DNA from: Polytrichum commune
Taxonomy: Eukaryota > Streptophyta > Polytrichopsida > Polytrichales > Polytrichaceae
Direction: 5' to 3'
Length of the DNA stretch: 64,000 nt
Assembly (NCBI GenBank): GCA_950295325.1
Contig: OX485805.1
Span: forward strand, 9,982,501-10,046,500
How positions within the stretch are numbered: the first letter of the stretch is position 1; each line of letters starts with the position of its first letter. The position numbers were made by a program, and so were the translations under genes. The notes beneath the pieces were generated by a model. The model ran no database searches. It was not told where the DNA came from and saw only the letters and a program-made list of their open reading frames with translations. Shown here in pieces: positions 12,257 through 23,758 of the stretch.

Positions 12257-12668
12257 TCCGGGGAGTGCACTTAAAGTTAAGATTAGGAATACACGTGAAT
12301 GGGTTTTAATGGCATACCCCCTACAATATTTGGCCTTAAAATAGTTTTTAAATTAAGATTTTTTAAGTGCCAAATCATTACGTATATATCTATCACTTGG
12401 TATAAATTTCAGGACGAATTTTTTTTTAATTATTTAAAAAATGATAAAAGTTTGAACTAAAATGTGTTGTTTTTTGCTTCAAAAATCAATTTAAAAATAT
12501 TTACAATTGATTTTTTTTTTAAATTTATACAACAAGAACTTTAGATTGTGTTTAACAACTTCATATTTTTTTTACAATTTTTAGATGATTTTTTAGTACA
12601 TACATAGGGGGGGTCAAAAGTATGCATTCACGTGATTCCTAGTCTTAACTTTAAGTGCACTCCCCAAG
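12257..12668. mobile_element. MITE with ~40-bp inverted ends and 8-bp target duplication
   Basis: GGGGAGTGCACTTAAAGTTA near the left end is repeated inverted near the right end (TAACTTTAAGTGCACTCCCC). The direct repeat GATAGGTG flanks it at 12249-12256 and 12669-12676. The interior is AT-rich and non-coding. An 8-bp duplication suggests a hAT-type non-autonomous element. Confidence 0.75.
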
Positions 12669-12676
12669 GATAGGTG

Positions 12677-15570
12677 AGTGGGTTTAGAGATGCATATCTT
12701 AGCCGTACTCCTTCCAACCCTAAATGGAAGGCTTAAGGTTAGTTAATTTACCTCAATTCTCCTCGGTTGATTTGGGCTTGATGTAGGCCAAGCCGCTACC
12801 TCCTTCCTTGCTCCGCTTCCCGAGCGTCGACCTTGCCTCCTTCTTTATAACTAGTTTGGTAGTAAACGTACCTTAGTTGACAATTAAAATATAAAGTATT
12901 TATTCTGCACTGTAATTTAATCCTAAGTATAATATTTATACTTATTACACCTAATTATATTTCCAATGATCTAAAAATCACTTTAATCGGATGAGAAATG
13001 CAAAAGTTATGAGGGTTGGAAGTGTGAGGTCGATTCAAGCGAACCTTCCAACCCACCTATCTAACTTCTAACTTCAAAAATTCATAGCACATTCCTTACT
13101 ACTTGGATCTAGGCTTTTCTTATACCATTGGAAACCTATTAACAAGTTCTAACTAGGAAAATTATGACATTAGGATGTTAAGCTAATAAAAATTCAGCAG
13201 ACTCCTTGTAACACAACAGTCAATCAAGAAGGCTTAAACTATGTATCTCGCCTTCAACAATTCATATTTAATTCAAATCTTATTCAAATCAAACGTTCTA
13301 TATGACCTTGGAGAGATATTAAAAATATGTATTTGATAAAAATATGTGATTAGAAAGTTAAGCCGAAGTGTACCCAGCAAATCCTCTGTAATGTAGCAGT
13401 CAACCAAGAGTTTTCAAACTATGTGTCCCGTCTTCCACAATTCATATCTAATTCAAATAACACTCAAATCAAATATTCTAAGCAATTTTGGAAAGCTAGA
13501 CAAAAGTTTTGTTTGGGAAAAATATAACTTCTTAGAATTAAAATTCTTATTGGGCTCACAAGTCTGATCCAGCAGCCGCTACCCACAAGACCACCCAATT
13601 TTTTCTACTCCATCTTTGAAAATCCATAACTAATTGTCATCTTAACCAAATCACAAATGGGAAATGGATATGGATAGCTATAGGAAATCTCTCTAAGAGA
13701 AAAATGATAAGTATTTTGTTCTAGCTTTTAAACTAAGCCTTCAGGGCATTGGCAGATGAGGTCTACAATGCCTCCACTCAAAAATCTGCAATCCAACCTA
13801 CCTCTATAAAAGAAAGAAATAACTTTTTTGGTGTATTAATAAATACACATTCTAACTTGGAGAGAGAGTAGAGGAGTTTCTCAAGCCTTTCTTTTAGGCC
13901 ATTGAGAATGCATGCTAAAGGATTTTTTCCTAACTACATTGAAGCAGGGCTTCGTCCAAACATTAAAGGAAGAGAGAGTTCCTACAAAGTGGAAGGAGGG
14001 TTTTTAAACCCTCTCAAAAAAGGGTTGGACCCCTCCGCCACTGGCTGCATTTTTTGAACCCTTTCCCGAAATTTTGGCTCAGGGGTTTTTCCGGTTGAGG
14101 TTGCCACTCTCTCGCCGAGGTGGCTCCGACGGGAAACCTTAGAAATATTTTTAATTTTTCGCCATCGAGTTGGCAAGGGGACAAGTGGGCAAGTAGCCCC
14201 CTTACCATTTTCTTTTTTTTGTCAAAAGTCTTCATGTCGATTTAGTCTTCTTACGCCAAACACCTCCAATAGTCTTGTGTGCCTCACACTAACTAATAAA
14301 CTAACATTTTGTTAGCTAGCATCTACTAACATTTGCTTAGCTAGCATGTACTAACTTAAATCTTAGCTAGTTGTTTTTACTAGCTAGCATATTTTTTCTA
14401 CTTTGCTATCTTCTAGCACTATTTAGTTTCATTTTGACCTTCCTTCTTCTAGGCTAAATGTTAAATGAACTAATTTTCTCTAAATTCCCTATCAATTCTA
14501 ATTTTTAATGCTAGCATTCTAACTAAAAGTGATCCCGTGGAGTGGTGGACCATTCAAAGGAGTCACAACACACGGACATTTTTCCTCTATTTCCACCCTT
14601 ACCCTATTTGTGGTGTACTTGGGGTTATTTTGTACGCGCTGTAACATTGTGGACTCCACCCTAAATTGTAAATTCTAAACCCGCTTTACTATGCTCTGTG
14701 TTTTTGGTGACTTGCATTGCAATGACCGCTATGGTATTTGTGTTGGCATCTCCTATGTGTTTTCATCATAACAATGTTTGCAATGGTATTACTTTGCTAT
14801 GGTCTCCTATGTGTTTTCTTCATAACTCTGTTTGCAATGATATTATTGTTTGCACCTTTTTTTGTTTCCATGTTTTCCCTCAACACTCGTCAATTGCGTT
14901 AGGAAGTAGATTAGCTTTTATTACTTAAAAGGAATATGGCGTACAAAAAATTGCAGTGACTTGGATAATATAAGTAATGGAAGGATGCAAACAAATGGGC
15001 CATTTTTGAAATTTAAGTAATTATAGGGAGGCTTTAATTCAGCCCTTGAAGGTAAATAGCCCCAAAACAAAAAACCCCTAGCCGCACGTGGTGCACGAAA
15101 ATGCCTTAGAGTGATCTACCCGTGACAACACACCAACCATTCAATTAGATGCAAATGCACAAGGCCATGTATCATGTCCAACAATTTGTCCTTGCACACA
15201 AATAGTCATTGTCTTAATGAGATCCATATCTAATGAGAAGAGAGCATTTTTTTTGTTCACGAACATTAAGTGTCAAAATGACACAAATTAACCTTCAATA
15301 TGTAATATTGTATCAATTGTTGGAAGTTCTTTTCTACCACTGCATGTACATTGTGTTATTTGTAAAAAATACAAATTTGATAAGGTCTTTCGACCACCAT
15401 GTTTCTCCAAGTATGTATAGTTAGGGTTTTCGTTACACGTTTCTAATTTTCTTCTCCAAATCAATATGTTTTGCAATATGCATGTATTGACAACGCATAC
15501 AAGTCCTTCCTCCAGATTTACTTCAAATCCTCATTATCAATATTGTGAACACAAATTTGGTATCATAAGC
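12677..15570. other. P450 intron 7 sequence, no gene seen
   Basis: AT-rich, no supported exon. A short run repeating TCCTATGTGTTTTC and GTTTGCAATG occurs at 14745-14840. Nothing else of note was found. Confidence 0.5.
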
Positions 15571-16499
15571 TGTGAGCCCAAAATGGTGCCTACATTTGGT
15601 GATTAACTCTTCGAAACCAATTTTAGTTTGACTTTGAGGTATTATGATTATTCACAAAACATAAAAAGAGTGAAGTGTGGTGTGGATTTAAGTTTAGGCA
15701 TTAGAATGTGTTGTGTGGTTATTTCAAGGTTTGATTTCAATAGGAGAATGCCTTGATTATGTGAGTAAGGGGTAATGTGAGCCCAAAATGGTGCCCACAT
15801 GTGGTGATTAACTCTTCGGAACCAATTTTAGTTTGACTTTGAGGTGTTATGATTATTCACAAAACCTAAAAAGAGTGAAGTGTGGTGTGGATTTAAGTTT
15901 AGGCATTAGAATGTGTGGTGTGGTTATTCCAAGGTTTGAATTCAATAAGAGTATGCCTTGAGATTGTGAGTAGGGGGTAAGGTGAAGCAAGGTGAGCTCC
16001 GCGGGTTAAATGCCCACTTTTGGATCCACCTTGTTAGTTTAGGAAGAAGGAAGCTTGGTGGAAGGGGATTAGTCCCTACTTTAGAGGTGAAGGTTAAGGG
16101 ATGGTGATTGGAGGTGCTAATCCTCTCACCCTATCCTCACCTCTCTCTCTCTCCCTCTCTCCCTCTCTCCCTCTTTACTACTTAAGGTGGTTTCTCTCTC
16201 ATTTTCTTCTCTCTTCATCAAGCGCTCTTAAGGGAGCAAGTTCTTAAGAGCTTGAGCCACGTGTGTAGGTTATTAGTTTTAGTGAATTTGATTAGTTAAG
16301 CTCTCTCCCTCATTGTCTCTCAAGGGTGTGAGCTCTTAGAGCTCGAGACAAGGTGGGTGAAGTAAGTAGCTCTTAGAGTAGTTGTGTGTTAGATTAGTTT
16401 AGTTCATTAGTGGTTTAGTTTAGCTCATTTAGCCAAAGTGCAAAGAAGAAAGGAATTAGTGGATGCTTGATTAGCACCTAAGGTGGTGTCATTTAAGTG

Positions 16500-16706
16500 A
16501 GCCAGCTAGTTAAATCTGGTTGCTACATACAAACTGTTGCCGAGCCAACTGGTCAGCTGGTTAAGCCTGGTTGCTACATACAAACTGCTATCGAGCCACA
16601 AGGGTCAGCTGGTTAAGCCTGGTTGCTACATACAAGCTGCTGCCGAGCCACAAGGGTCAGCTGGTTAAGCCTGGTTGCTACATACAACTCTGCTGCCGAG
16701 CCAAAT
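16500..16706 (+). repeat. ~51-bp minisatellite in family B copy 2
   Basis: Four units built on GTCAGCTGGTTAAGCCTGG and TTGCTACATACAAACTGC. It is not related to the array in copy 1. Confidence 0.85.
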
Positions 16707-16963
16707 CTTGGATTAAGCTGGTCTAAGCCTTGTTAGGCCTTCACTTAACGAGTTAATAAATATAAACCTTAGTCGCCTCCCCACAAATTAACCTTGAACC
16801 ACAATAGACTATTTTAGAATATATTAAGACTTAGGTAAGTATTGGATTCATTAGGCTAGGTAGGGCATGTGTGACTTTTAAATGTATTTGGTACTTGAAC
16901 CATTGATAAAAGTGTTTTTCAACACTTGAACCTATTGGTCAAAATAAATCACTTTGATTACTA

Positions 16964-17173
16964 ATGGAGAAGGTGGAGGACATCCGCGGTGGCGAGACAA
17001 AGGAGGTTAGGCCGAGGGAGAAAATGGAGGACTCTAGTAATGGAAGAGTGAAGGAGGGGATAATCAAAAGCCAAAGGAGAATATCTTTGAGAGCTTGTAT
17101 TGCCAAGGCCGCCGGTTGGACCCTTGAGAGGGCCAAGTCGGCTACAAGTCAAGAGGCTACCATTAATAAATGA
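16964..17173 (+). CDS. Short conserved ORF in family B LTR, copy 2
   Basis: A 69-codon frame from ATG 16964. The N-terminal part is charged (EKMEDSSNG and similar). The C-terminal part reads SLRACIAKAAGWTLERAK, then QEATINK before the stop. It is the homologue of the frames in copies 1 and 3, sharing the charged start EDSSNG with copy 3. Product and function are unknown. Confidence 0.45.
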   Translation: MEKVEDIRGGETKEVRPREKMEDSSNGRVKEGIIKSQRRISLRACIAKAAGWTLERAKSATSQEATINK

Positions 17174-17819
17174 AGTGATTCAAAATAACATGAATGCCTT
17201 GGGATGTGAAGTGAGCATGTTCAATACACAAAACAATACATGTGATTCTCAACACCATCACCCGGACTAGGACGCTTAAGGGTGGTGGGTTTGGCCTCAC
17301 AGGTAAGGTGAGGCAAGGTGAGCTCCGCGGGTTAAATGCCCACTTTTGGACCCACCTTGTTAGTTTAGGAGGAAGGAAGCTTGGTGGATGGGGATTAGTC
17401 TCTACTTTGGAGGAGAAGGTTAAAGGATTGTGATTGGAGGTGCTAATCCTCTCATCCTATCCTCACCTCTCTCCCCCTCTCTCCCTCTTTGCTACTTAAG
17501 GTGTTTTTCTCTCATTTTACCTCTCTCTCTATCAAGTGCTCTCATGAGAGCGAGCTCTTGTGTGGGTTTCTTAGTTTTAGTAAGTGAAGGAGTTAAGCTC
17601 TCTCTCTTGTCCTCTCAAAGAGGTGAGCTCTTAGAGCTTGGAACCACGTGTGTAGATTAGTTAAGGTTGTTAGTTAATTATTTAGTTATTAGTCAAAAAC
17701 TAAGAGAGTTAGCCATTGTCCGATTAAGCATCTTTAGAGGATTACATTTAGTGTGTAGTTGAAAGGCTCGCATGTGGGCTTTTAACTAATTAGATGCATA
17801 GGTGGATTGTGGTAACTTA

Positions 17820-18195
17820 GTTCGGCTTGGCTAAGGCCCTGGGAGCCGAAGGCTGGCTAAGCCGGCAGTCTGAAGTTGGCTAAGGCCCTGGAGCCGAAGG
17901 TTGGCTAAGCGGCAGTCTGAAGTGGCTAAGGCCCTGGGAGTCGAAGGCTGGCTAAGCCGGCAGTCTGAAGTTGGCTAAGGCCCTGGAGCGAAGGTTGGCT
18001 AAGCGGCAGTTTGAAGTTGGCTAAGGCCCTGGAGCCGAAGGTTGGCTAAGCGGCAGTCTGAAGTGGCTAAGGCCCTGGGAGTCGAAGGCTGGCTAAGCCG
18101 GCAGTCTGAAGTTGGCTAAGGCCCTGGAGCCGAAGGCTGGCTAAGCCGGCAGTCTGAAGTTGGCTAAGGCCCTGGAGAGCCGAAGGTTGGCTAAT
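17820..18195 (+). repeat. ~48-bp minisatellite in family B copy 3
   Basis: About eight units containing TTGGCTAAGGCCCTGGAGCC and GGCAGTCTGAAG. Units alternate between GGCTAAGCCGG and GGCTAAGCGG forms. Confidence 0.85.
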
Positions 18196-18483
18196 TAAAT
18201 TAAAAGGGGTACCCGGTTGGTTAACCCATTTATACTTGATTAAGCTAAGAGGCTACGCGGAGTTGGAACTAATCAATAAAGCACGAGCATATTCTAGCAT
18301 CTATCACATTAGATTCCCCAAGACCTTAAGTAGCCATGGGAAGGTAGTTAGTACTTTTAGTATAGTTAGAATTAAGGGTGGCCGCAAGGCAATTGTGTGG
18401 AAGCGTGTTTAACCATTAAGGGAGTGTTTTTTAACACTTACCTCCTTTCTGGTAGAAAATCGATCACTTATAAAAAAAAAGAT

Positions 18484-18657
18484 GGAGAAAGAGGAAGACT
18501 CTAGCAATGGTCAAGTAACGAAGAGAATAATCAAAGGCCATAGGGGGATATCCTTGAGAGCTTGTGTTGCCAAGGCCGCCGGTTGGACCCTTGAGAAGGC
18601 CAACGCGGCCCACAGCCAAGAGGCTACCACTAATAAACCAAGTGATTCAAAATGATA
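18484..18657 (+). CDS. Short conserved ORF in family B LTR, copy 3
   Basis: Frame from about 18484 containing EKEEDSSNGQV and SLRACVAKAAGWTLEKAN, then QEATTNKPSDSK before the stop. It lies about 200 bp before the LTR end, as in the other copies. Because all three LTRs inserted independently, a shared intact peptide is not explained by a recent local duplication alone. Confidence 0.45.
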
Positions 18658-18816
18658 TGAACGCCTTTGGGTGCAAGGAGATTGTTCTTCCGATACAAAC
18701 AATACATGTGATTCTCAACACCATCACCCGGACTAGGACGCTTAAGGGTGGTGGGTTTGGCCTCACATAAGCCTATTAATCAACGAACTAAGTTAGACTC
18801 TGAAAGAAAGTCTTAC

Positions 18817-18923
18817 TTGAAACCTAGATGGATTGAAAGCCAATGGATCTGGAAATATCTCGGGGTTTGTATGAATACCAGCTGCAGATATCCACATTGT
18901 CGAGTCTTTTGGAATTGTGTAAC
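18817..18923 (-). CDS. P450 exon 7: GYTIP to PxRF
   Basis: Acceptor GTTACTAG, donor CAA/GTAAGA. Encodes GYTIPKDSTMWISAAG, then HTNPEIFPDPLAFNPSRF, the aromatic/PxRF region that locks the ExxR pair. No lesion is seen. The next intron is 9.8 kb and contains the family B solo LTRs; the nearest insertion edge is only about 45 bp from this donor. Confidence 0.88.
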
Positions 18924-19458
18924 CTAGTAACAGAACACATATGCTCACATGCAAAAGCAATTAGTACATTTCAATCATTATTTGACCTTCATACAACAAG
19001 GTAAGCAGGTTTTAAACGGAAGCTTTTAGCTCTGCCCCCACCTCTAGTTGGATATGAAACACACAATTAGTACAAGATGAATAGCATATCCAAATCGTGC
19101 CCGTAGCCATTTTCTTCAAATCTACAGAGCTCATATGAATATCTTGTTCATTGTGGAAGTGAGATTCTATTCATTAATCAATTATGAGATATGTCCCCCC
19201 ATTATGTACTTGATTATTGAGCCTAGAACGATTAACAAATGTTGAGCACATAGTCCAATCCCTTTGAAGCAAATGTAATTTTTTTCTGTCCGTTCTTAGA
19301 TCCACACCTAACCGCACACCATTCAAATATAGGTGCCTATTTAAGATAAGTAGCTAAATTAGGTCTGCTTACCTTACAAAATAGACAACAGAATATGCCT
19401 AGACCTACAAGATCTGTAACTTGTCTAATATTCTCTATCCAGCATAATCTCATTTTAC

Positions 19459-19537
19459 CTTGATAATCGATGTCTTCTGCGGCGTGCCTTGGAAGCAATG
19501 TAACGATCGATCGAAGTCGATGGGCCTCATGAAAGAC
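19459..19537 (-). CDS. P450 exon 6: K helix with ExxR
   Basis: Acceptor AACTTGTAG, donor CAAG/GTAAAA. Starts VFHEAHRLRSIVTLLPR; E-A-H-R is the conserved ExxR salt-bridge motif of the K helix. Ends AAEDIDYQ with one base carried to the next exon, giving the glycine of GYTIP. This phase-1 junction is a hallmark of the CYP85 clan. Confidence 0.87.
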
Positions 19538-19692
19538 CTACAAGTTGCCCACAAATTGTACTGGAAATAAATGACGTGAATAAATTGCAAGCCTGAAGCA
19601 TCGGGGAGCATCTGGAGCTCGAAGCAAATTGAAGGTCATGTAATGATGTTGGAAGGAAATTTTTGAAGCCAAATGGACAAGACAGTACATAC

Positions 19693-19779
19693 TTGGGTTG
19701 TGAGAGGCAAGGACTTTAAGTTGAACCATTTCATAGAACCATCCTCCATGACTTTCTTCTGGAATTCTTCATTCTCTGC
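19693..19779 (-). CDS. P450 exon 5: J/J' helix region
   Basis: A 29-codon exon with clean acceptor (CTCGTGCAG) and donor (CAA/GTATGT). It encodes AENEEFQKKVMEDGSM, then WFNLKSLPLTTQ, which aligns with the EEH...W.D.KSM..TQ segment between the I and K helices. Phase 0 at both ends, consistent with exons 4 and 6. The intron towards exon 4 contains a hAT element. Confidence 0.85.
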
Positions 19780-20125
19780 CTGCACGAGGATGAACACAGA
19801 CAACGTAGAATCAAAGCACCAAAGGATGCGATCCTTCGGAGTTTTAAAGGTTTTCTAACACTGTCTGAGCATGTATCACTTGTTAGGTAGTCTTGAAAGG
19901 TAACGAGGAGAGTGGTCGATGGGATGTGATAGCAGCGAGACATCCATCTACCGCTCAAGCCATGTATGGGGTTTAATTTGGAACCAGTTGGCTCATGGAC
20001 ATAAATAATAGGTTTTGGATGAAATGCTATTTGCGTGGATTTTTTTTAAAAGAAATGAAAAACACATCTACAAGAGGAGAGTAGATGACAAGATGATGTG
20101 GTGGTTCTGAGTGGATGGGTGGATG

Positions 20126-21267
20126 CAGGGCTGTTTTTTCACAAAGTTTTTACCCGTCCATGTCCCAAAACCTCGAATTGAAAGGCAAAAAAAATTGCAA
20201 CCCGTCCCAAAACCGGTAATTTCAAAACCAACCCATCCATGGAAAGGTTGAAGAAAAAACAACCCGTCCCAAAACCGGTAATTTCTAAACCAACCCGTCC
20301 ATGAAAAGGTTAAAGGAAAAAACAAATCGATAAGGATAACCCAAAAGATGTCGGCATGTGATTGGTGCACTTGCCACTTGGAAACAATAGTATCTTACTA
20401 TCTTCGTTCATTTATGCTTTTTCTATTATAATTACCAATTTGTCAGCCTGCCACTGCCCCATTTTGTATGTTTGTCCACAGACTAGTTCAGAGAAACTGA
20501 ACTAGACTCAGTCACTCAAACTCAACCGGTTCATTTGAAACTAACTCAAATTCAAGAAGTTGAAGAGTGCCGCTGGAACAATCTTCTCCTGCAATCTTGA
20601 ACTTCAACAGGTGTTTTCTCAAACTCAACCGGTTCATTTGACGACTGCAATCAAGTTATCTCTCACCGGTCTCTCAGTTGCTTTAGCTTTCAGTTGCATA
20701 TGTTCGATTCATTAGCATCCTAAATCTTGAGAGTCTTATTCCTCTCTTTTGTTGTGGGTTGAGTGCAGATTCGAGGGTTGTGCAAGAAATTTCTGTCAAT
20801 TCGAGTTAAACCCTAGCAAATTGCAGGGTTGAGCTTGTAAGTTGTTGGGTCAATGTATGAGTAGATATTTGAGCCTTACATGTGCCTAAGATGGTGGAAG
20901 CATTGTCTTTGCAAGGATAGTGCAAGCGTTGTCTATTTATTAGTTGGATTGATTTTGCAGGTTCAAGTCTCAAGCCCCATCACGATTCCGATGAAGAAAT
21001 TGTGACACTTTCAAGTCCGATGTTCCATTATGGTATTAGTGGTTTGATTGCATTTTGCTTATATTCACATGTCATATATGACATAACCTAATTGATATTT
21101 GTACCATTTTCTTTTTAATTTAAAAAATGTTATTTTTAGAACCCGTCCAAAGTGAATTTGACACGTCCCAAAACCGGTTCATTTTCTAAGAACCCGTCCA
21201 CTAGAATTTTTTTTTATTATGAACATGTCCCTAGACATGTTAGGGACCTTGTGAAAAAACACCCCTG
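20126..21267. mobile_element. hAT-like non-autonomous element
   Basis: Inverted ends CAGGGCTGTTTTTTCACAA at left and TTGTGAAAAAACACCCCTG at right, with one mismatch. GGTGGATG is duplicated at 20118-20125 and 21268-21275. CAGGG ends and an 8-bp duplication are hallmarks of hAT transposons. Next to the ends are repeated CCCGTCC and CCCAAAACCGGT motifs. At 1142 bp it has no transposase. It sits in P450 intron 4. Confidence 0.88.
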
Positions 21268-21639
21268 GGTGGATGTCTCATTGCCATCACAACTAGTCAT
21301 CCATTTTTGTAATATATCACTACAATGTATGTGAGTGCTGGATAGTTGACCTACGAAACTTGGAAATTGTCCTACTTCACTGGAAAATCTGCAAATTTAT
21401 CATAATGTTAGATTTACATATTTTTCCAAGGGAACATGACAATTGCCAAGGACTCATATTATGGAACAAAACCGGTGTGAGGATAGCACAAAGAGAGCCG
21501 CCAGAAGTGCTCTCCACTTGGGTGAGCGACAGATTATGGAACTGAAACATTGCGTGAGCAACAAACTGAGTCTATCTGAATCCGAGTGACTCAAACTGCG
21601 AGCTCAATGAATGGAGAGAACTAACTGCTAGTTACAAAT

Positions 21640-21815
21640 GAACCGGTTGAAGTTCAAGACTGCAAGAAAATTACTGATCATTTTTAGAGGAATTTATGGA
21701 ATATATCTCAAATCAATAAAGAAAAACCAAAGGTCACAACATGTAACCGGTTCGACTTGGAAACACTAGGATCTTGACCAATTATGCCCAAAAATCTCCC
21801 CGAACAAGGTGCGAG
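21640..21815. repeat. ~175-bp repeat, copy in P450 intron 4
   Basis: Matches 25960-26155 in P450 intron 1 in the same orientation. Both share GAACCGGTTGA, TTCAAGACT, TTAGAGGAATTT, CCGGTTCGACTT and ACTAGGATCT in order. It may be part of an older unrecognised transposon. Confidence 0.65.
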
Positions 21816-21868
21816 CTCAACGTTTCATGGGACTTGCTAATCAATTACCCGGGAAATGCATTAATCAC

Positions 21869-22105
21869 CTGAATGGATTCTCGCACTTCGGGATAGTCGT
21901 GAAGGTATTTGATAACCCACGGAGTCAAAAACTTGATGGTGGTGCCCACAAACATGACACCGACGATGAGTGACGCCATTTCGTAATGCGAGTAGTTCTG
22001 AGTGGTATCCGCCATGAGGATGCTCAAGAGGTCTCTCCTTGGGCTTCCTTCCGCAATCCGTTTCCTTATGCACTTTTCGATTCGATTGATGAAGGATTTG
22101 CGAGC
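21869..22105 (-). CDS. P450 exon 4: I-helix exon
   Basis: Acceptor CTTGCAG at 22106, donor CAG/GTGATT after 21869; 79 codons, phase 0 at both ends. It begins ARKSFINRIEKCIRKR and includes RRDLLSILM. The I helix reads LIVGVMFVGTTIKFL. Relatives have A/G-G-x-D/E-T here. In this copy the two residues between G and T, including the acidic one for proton delivery, appear to be missing. The exon ends KYLHDYPEVRESIQ. Confidence 0.85.
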
Positions 22106-22629
22106 CTGCAAGGTACCGGAGAATCACATCAAATTTGTTCTGAGGAAGCTTAAGAATCTACTTCAGGGATAGGGCACGCAAGTCTTATGAAGCATACCTA
22201 CACACAGAAATTCAAATTGCTTTTTGTCACAAGTATTTGAGAAAACTAAGAGTAAGTATAATTTATGGACAAAAGACTTGCCCAGAAACAATAATGTGTC
22301 TTACTGCATTTTTGCACCATCAAGGCATGTTTAAATTTGAATACATTTATTATTCAGAGGAAAAATCTAGAAGAATATGATGGAAACTCTTTCTATACAT
22401 GAATTGAGAATAAATATGGTCAAATAAGCGTTTTGTCAATGTGTAATTTTCATAAATAGCATCATCATGCAACTACAATGTGTGCTCTTGACAAATAGGC
22501 TTGAACATCTTCTATGGCATTGACTAAAAGTCTTTAAATATCTCCATGATGAGCTAGACAACGAAAAGTTTTATAAACAATAGCACAGAGATCTCATTTT
22601 TTACCATCAATCATGTGGATATAGACAAC

Positions 22630-22650
22630 TTATTATTATTATTATTATTG
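22630..22650. repeat. ATT trinucleotide microsatellite
   Basis: Perfect run of about seven ATT/TTA units in P450 intron 3. Confidence 0.85.
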
Positions 22651-22845
22651 TTTACTACTATTGAAATCTACCACAAAAGATGTGATCTACATTCAAGATT
22701 AGTTTTTTTCATTTCCATCATAGAGGTTGCCAATAGAAGTGCAAGTATGCAATTTTATTGTGTCCAAAATTCATGCATAAGTCTAGATTTACTCAAAACT
22801 TAGTTAAAACCATGCTTCAAGAGGGGTCGATAATGGGCAAATTGC

Positions 22846-22979
22846 CTTCAATGCTTTGTGGTAAGTGAAACCCGACAGATTGATAGGTAAACTCAAGAAT
22901 GCTTTTCTTATCCAAACTACCTCTTCTGCCACTGTGTCTATTTCGTCCTCTCAGGTCTCCGTCCACACAAAGTCCATAA
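22846..22979 (-). pseudogene. P450 exon 3: F/G-helix region, with stop or frame break and GC donor
   Basis: The recognisable part encodes DEIDTVAEEVVWIRKAF, then LSLPINLSGFTYHKALK, the classic segment before the ARK of the next exon. In that frame a TGA lies at 22953-22951. If the strong acceptor CTTCTCTTTTAG (ending 22980) is used, the exon is 134 nt, which does not keep phase with the phase-0 junctions on both sides. The donor after AAG at 22846 reads GCAATT, a GC instead of GT. Either the copy is broken or an unseen small exon changes phase. Confidence 0.75.
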
Positions 22980-23758
22980 CTAAAAGAGAAGAATGTTGCA
23001 ATGCAACTCACAAAAATTACAGTGGAATCAATAAGTAGCACAAGGAGTTTAGGGCAATTTGGCCACCTAGGGAAAAGATGTTGTAAAGTGGTAAGCCTAG
23101 TGAATGGAGGTCACACGTGTGTGACTTTTGCAATTAATAAAATACATGACAAAGATCACAAACTCTGCAGTTCCATATATACTTATCTATCAACAAGATT
23201 CTCATGTGGCTCACCATATTGATTTACCATCCAATTTTTTTTAAGTCCAAATGGGGTAACATTCGGACACTACACCATATACCAAATTTCAAGTGGCACT
23301 AAATCTGATGTGCCATGTTAATTTGAGCCCAGGCCTCGATGTAGTACCAAGTGTCTCATTTCACCTTCTAAGGTCATTTACATGGGGCAATGAGGATTAG
23401 TGTAGAGCACACCACATCAAATATATAGGGTACATAAAAAGCTTTGAGCTACATATCATCTAGGAAAACATGTGCAATAGAGTGGGAGTAGGATTAAAAC
23501 ATACATTTGCTTTAAGAATTGAGAGAAATAAGACCTATTCTAGGGTCTATGTCATAAATTGCTAAGCTCCATGCTCCTTCACCCTTTTTGAAGTACGAGA
23601 GATGCCATGTTCCATAATAAGGGCCTTGCTGCAACACTAGAATTTAGGCTGTTGTTTAATGAGAATGACTACATGTAGTTTATTTTTGGCCCTTGACCAC
23701 ATTATTATCATGTGTAGGGTAAGTGACAGTTGGAGGTTAGCAATGTTGTGGGATGTAC

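Larger units (their letters stand above)
15776..17301 (+). mobile_element. Solo LTR, family B copy 2, nested
   Basis: Begins TGTGAGCCCAAAATGG and ends GGCCTCACA. GGTAA at 15771-15775 is duplicated at 17302-17306. At 1526 bp it carries a CT-rich microsatellite at about 16140-16190, a ~51-bp minisatellite at 16500-16706 and the conserved short ORF. Confidence 0.87.
15571..18767 (+). mobile_element. Solo LTR, family B copy 3, split by copy 2
   Basis: Starts TGTGAGCCCAAAATGG at 15571 and ends CCTCACA at 18767, flanked by TAAGC on both sides (15566-15570 and 18768-18772). It is interrupted after 15775 by a second family member and resumes at 17302. Removing the insert restores a continuous LTR, so copy 3 was inserted first. 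It carries a ~48-bp minisatellite at 17820-18195 and the conserved short ORF at about 18480-18660. Confidence 0.87.

Noticed and set aside
20068-20370. 100-codon minus-strand frame rich in W, F and G
   Set aside because: It spans the repeated CCCGTCC/ACCGGT motifs at the end of the hAT element.
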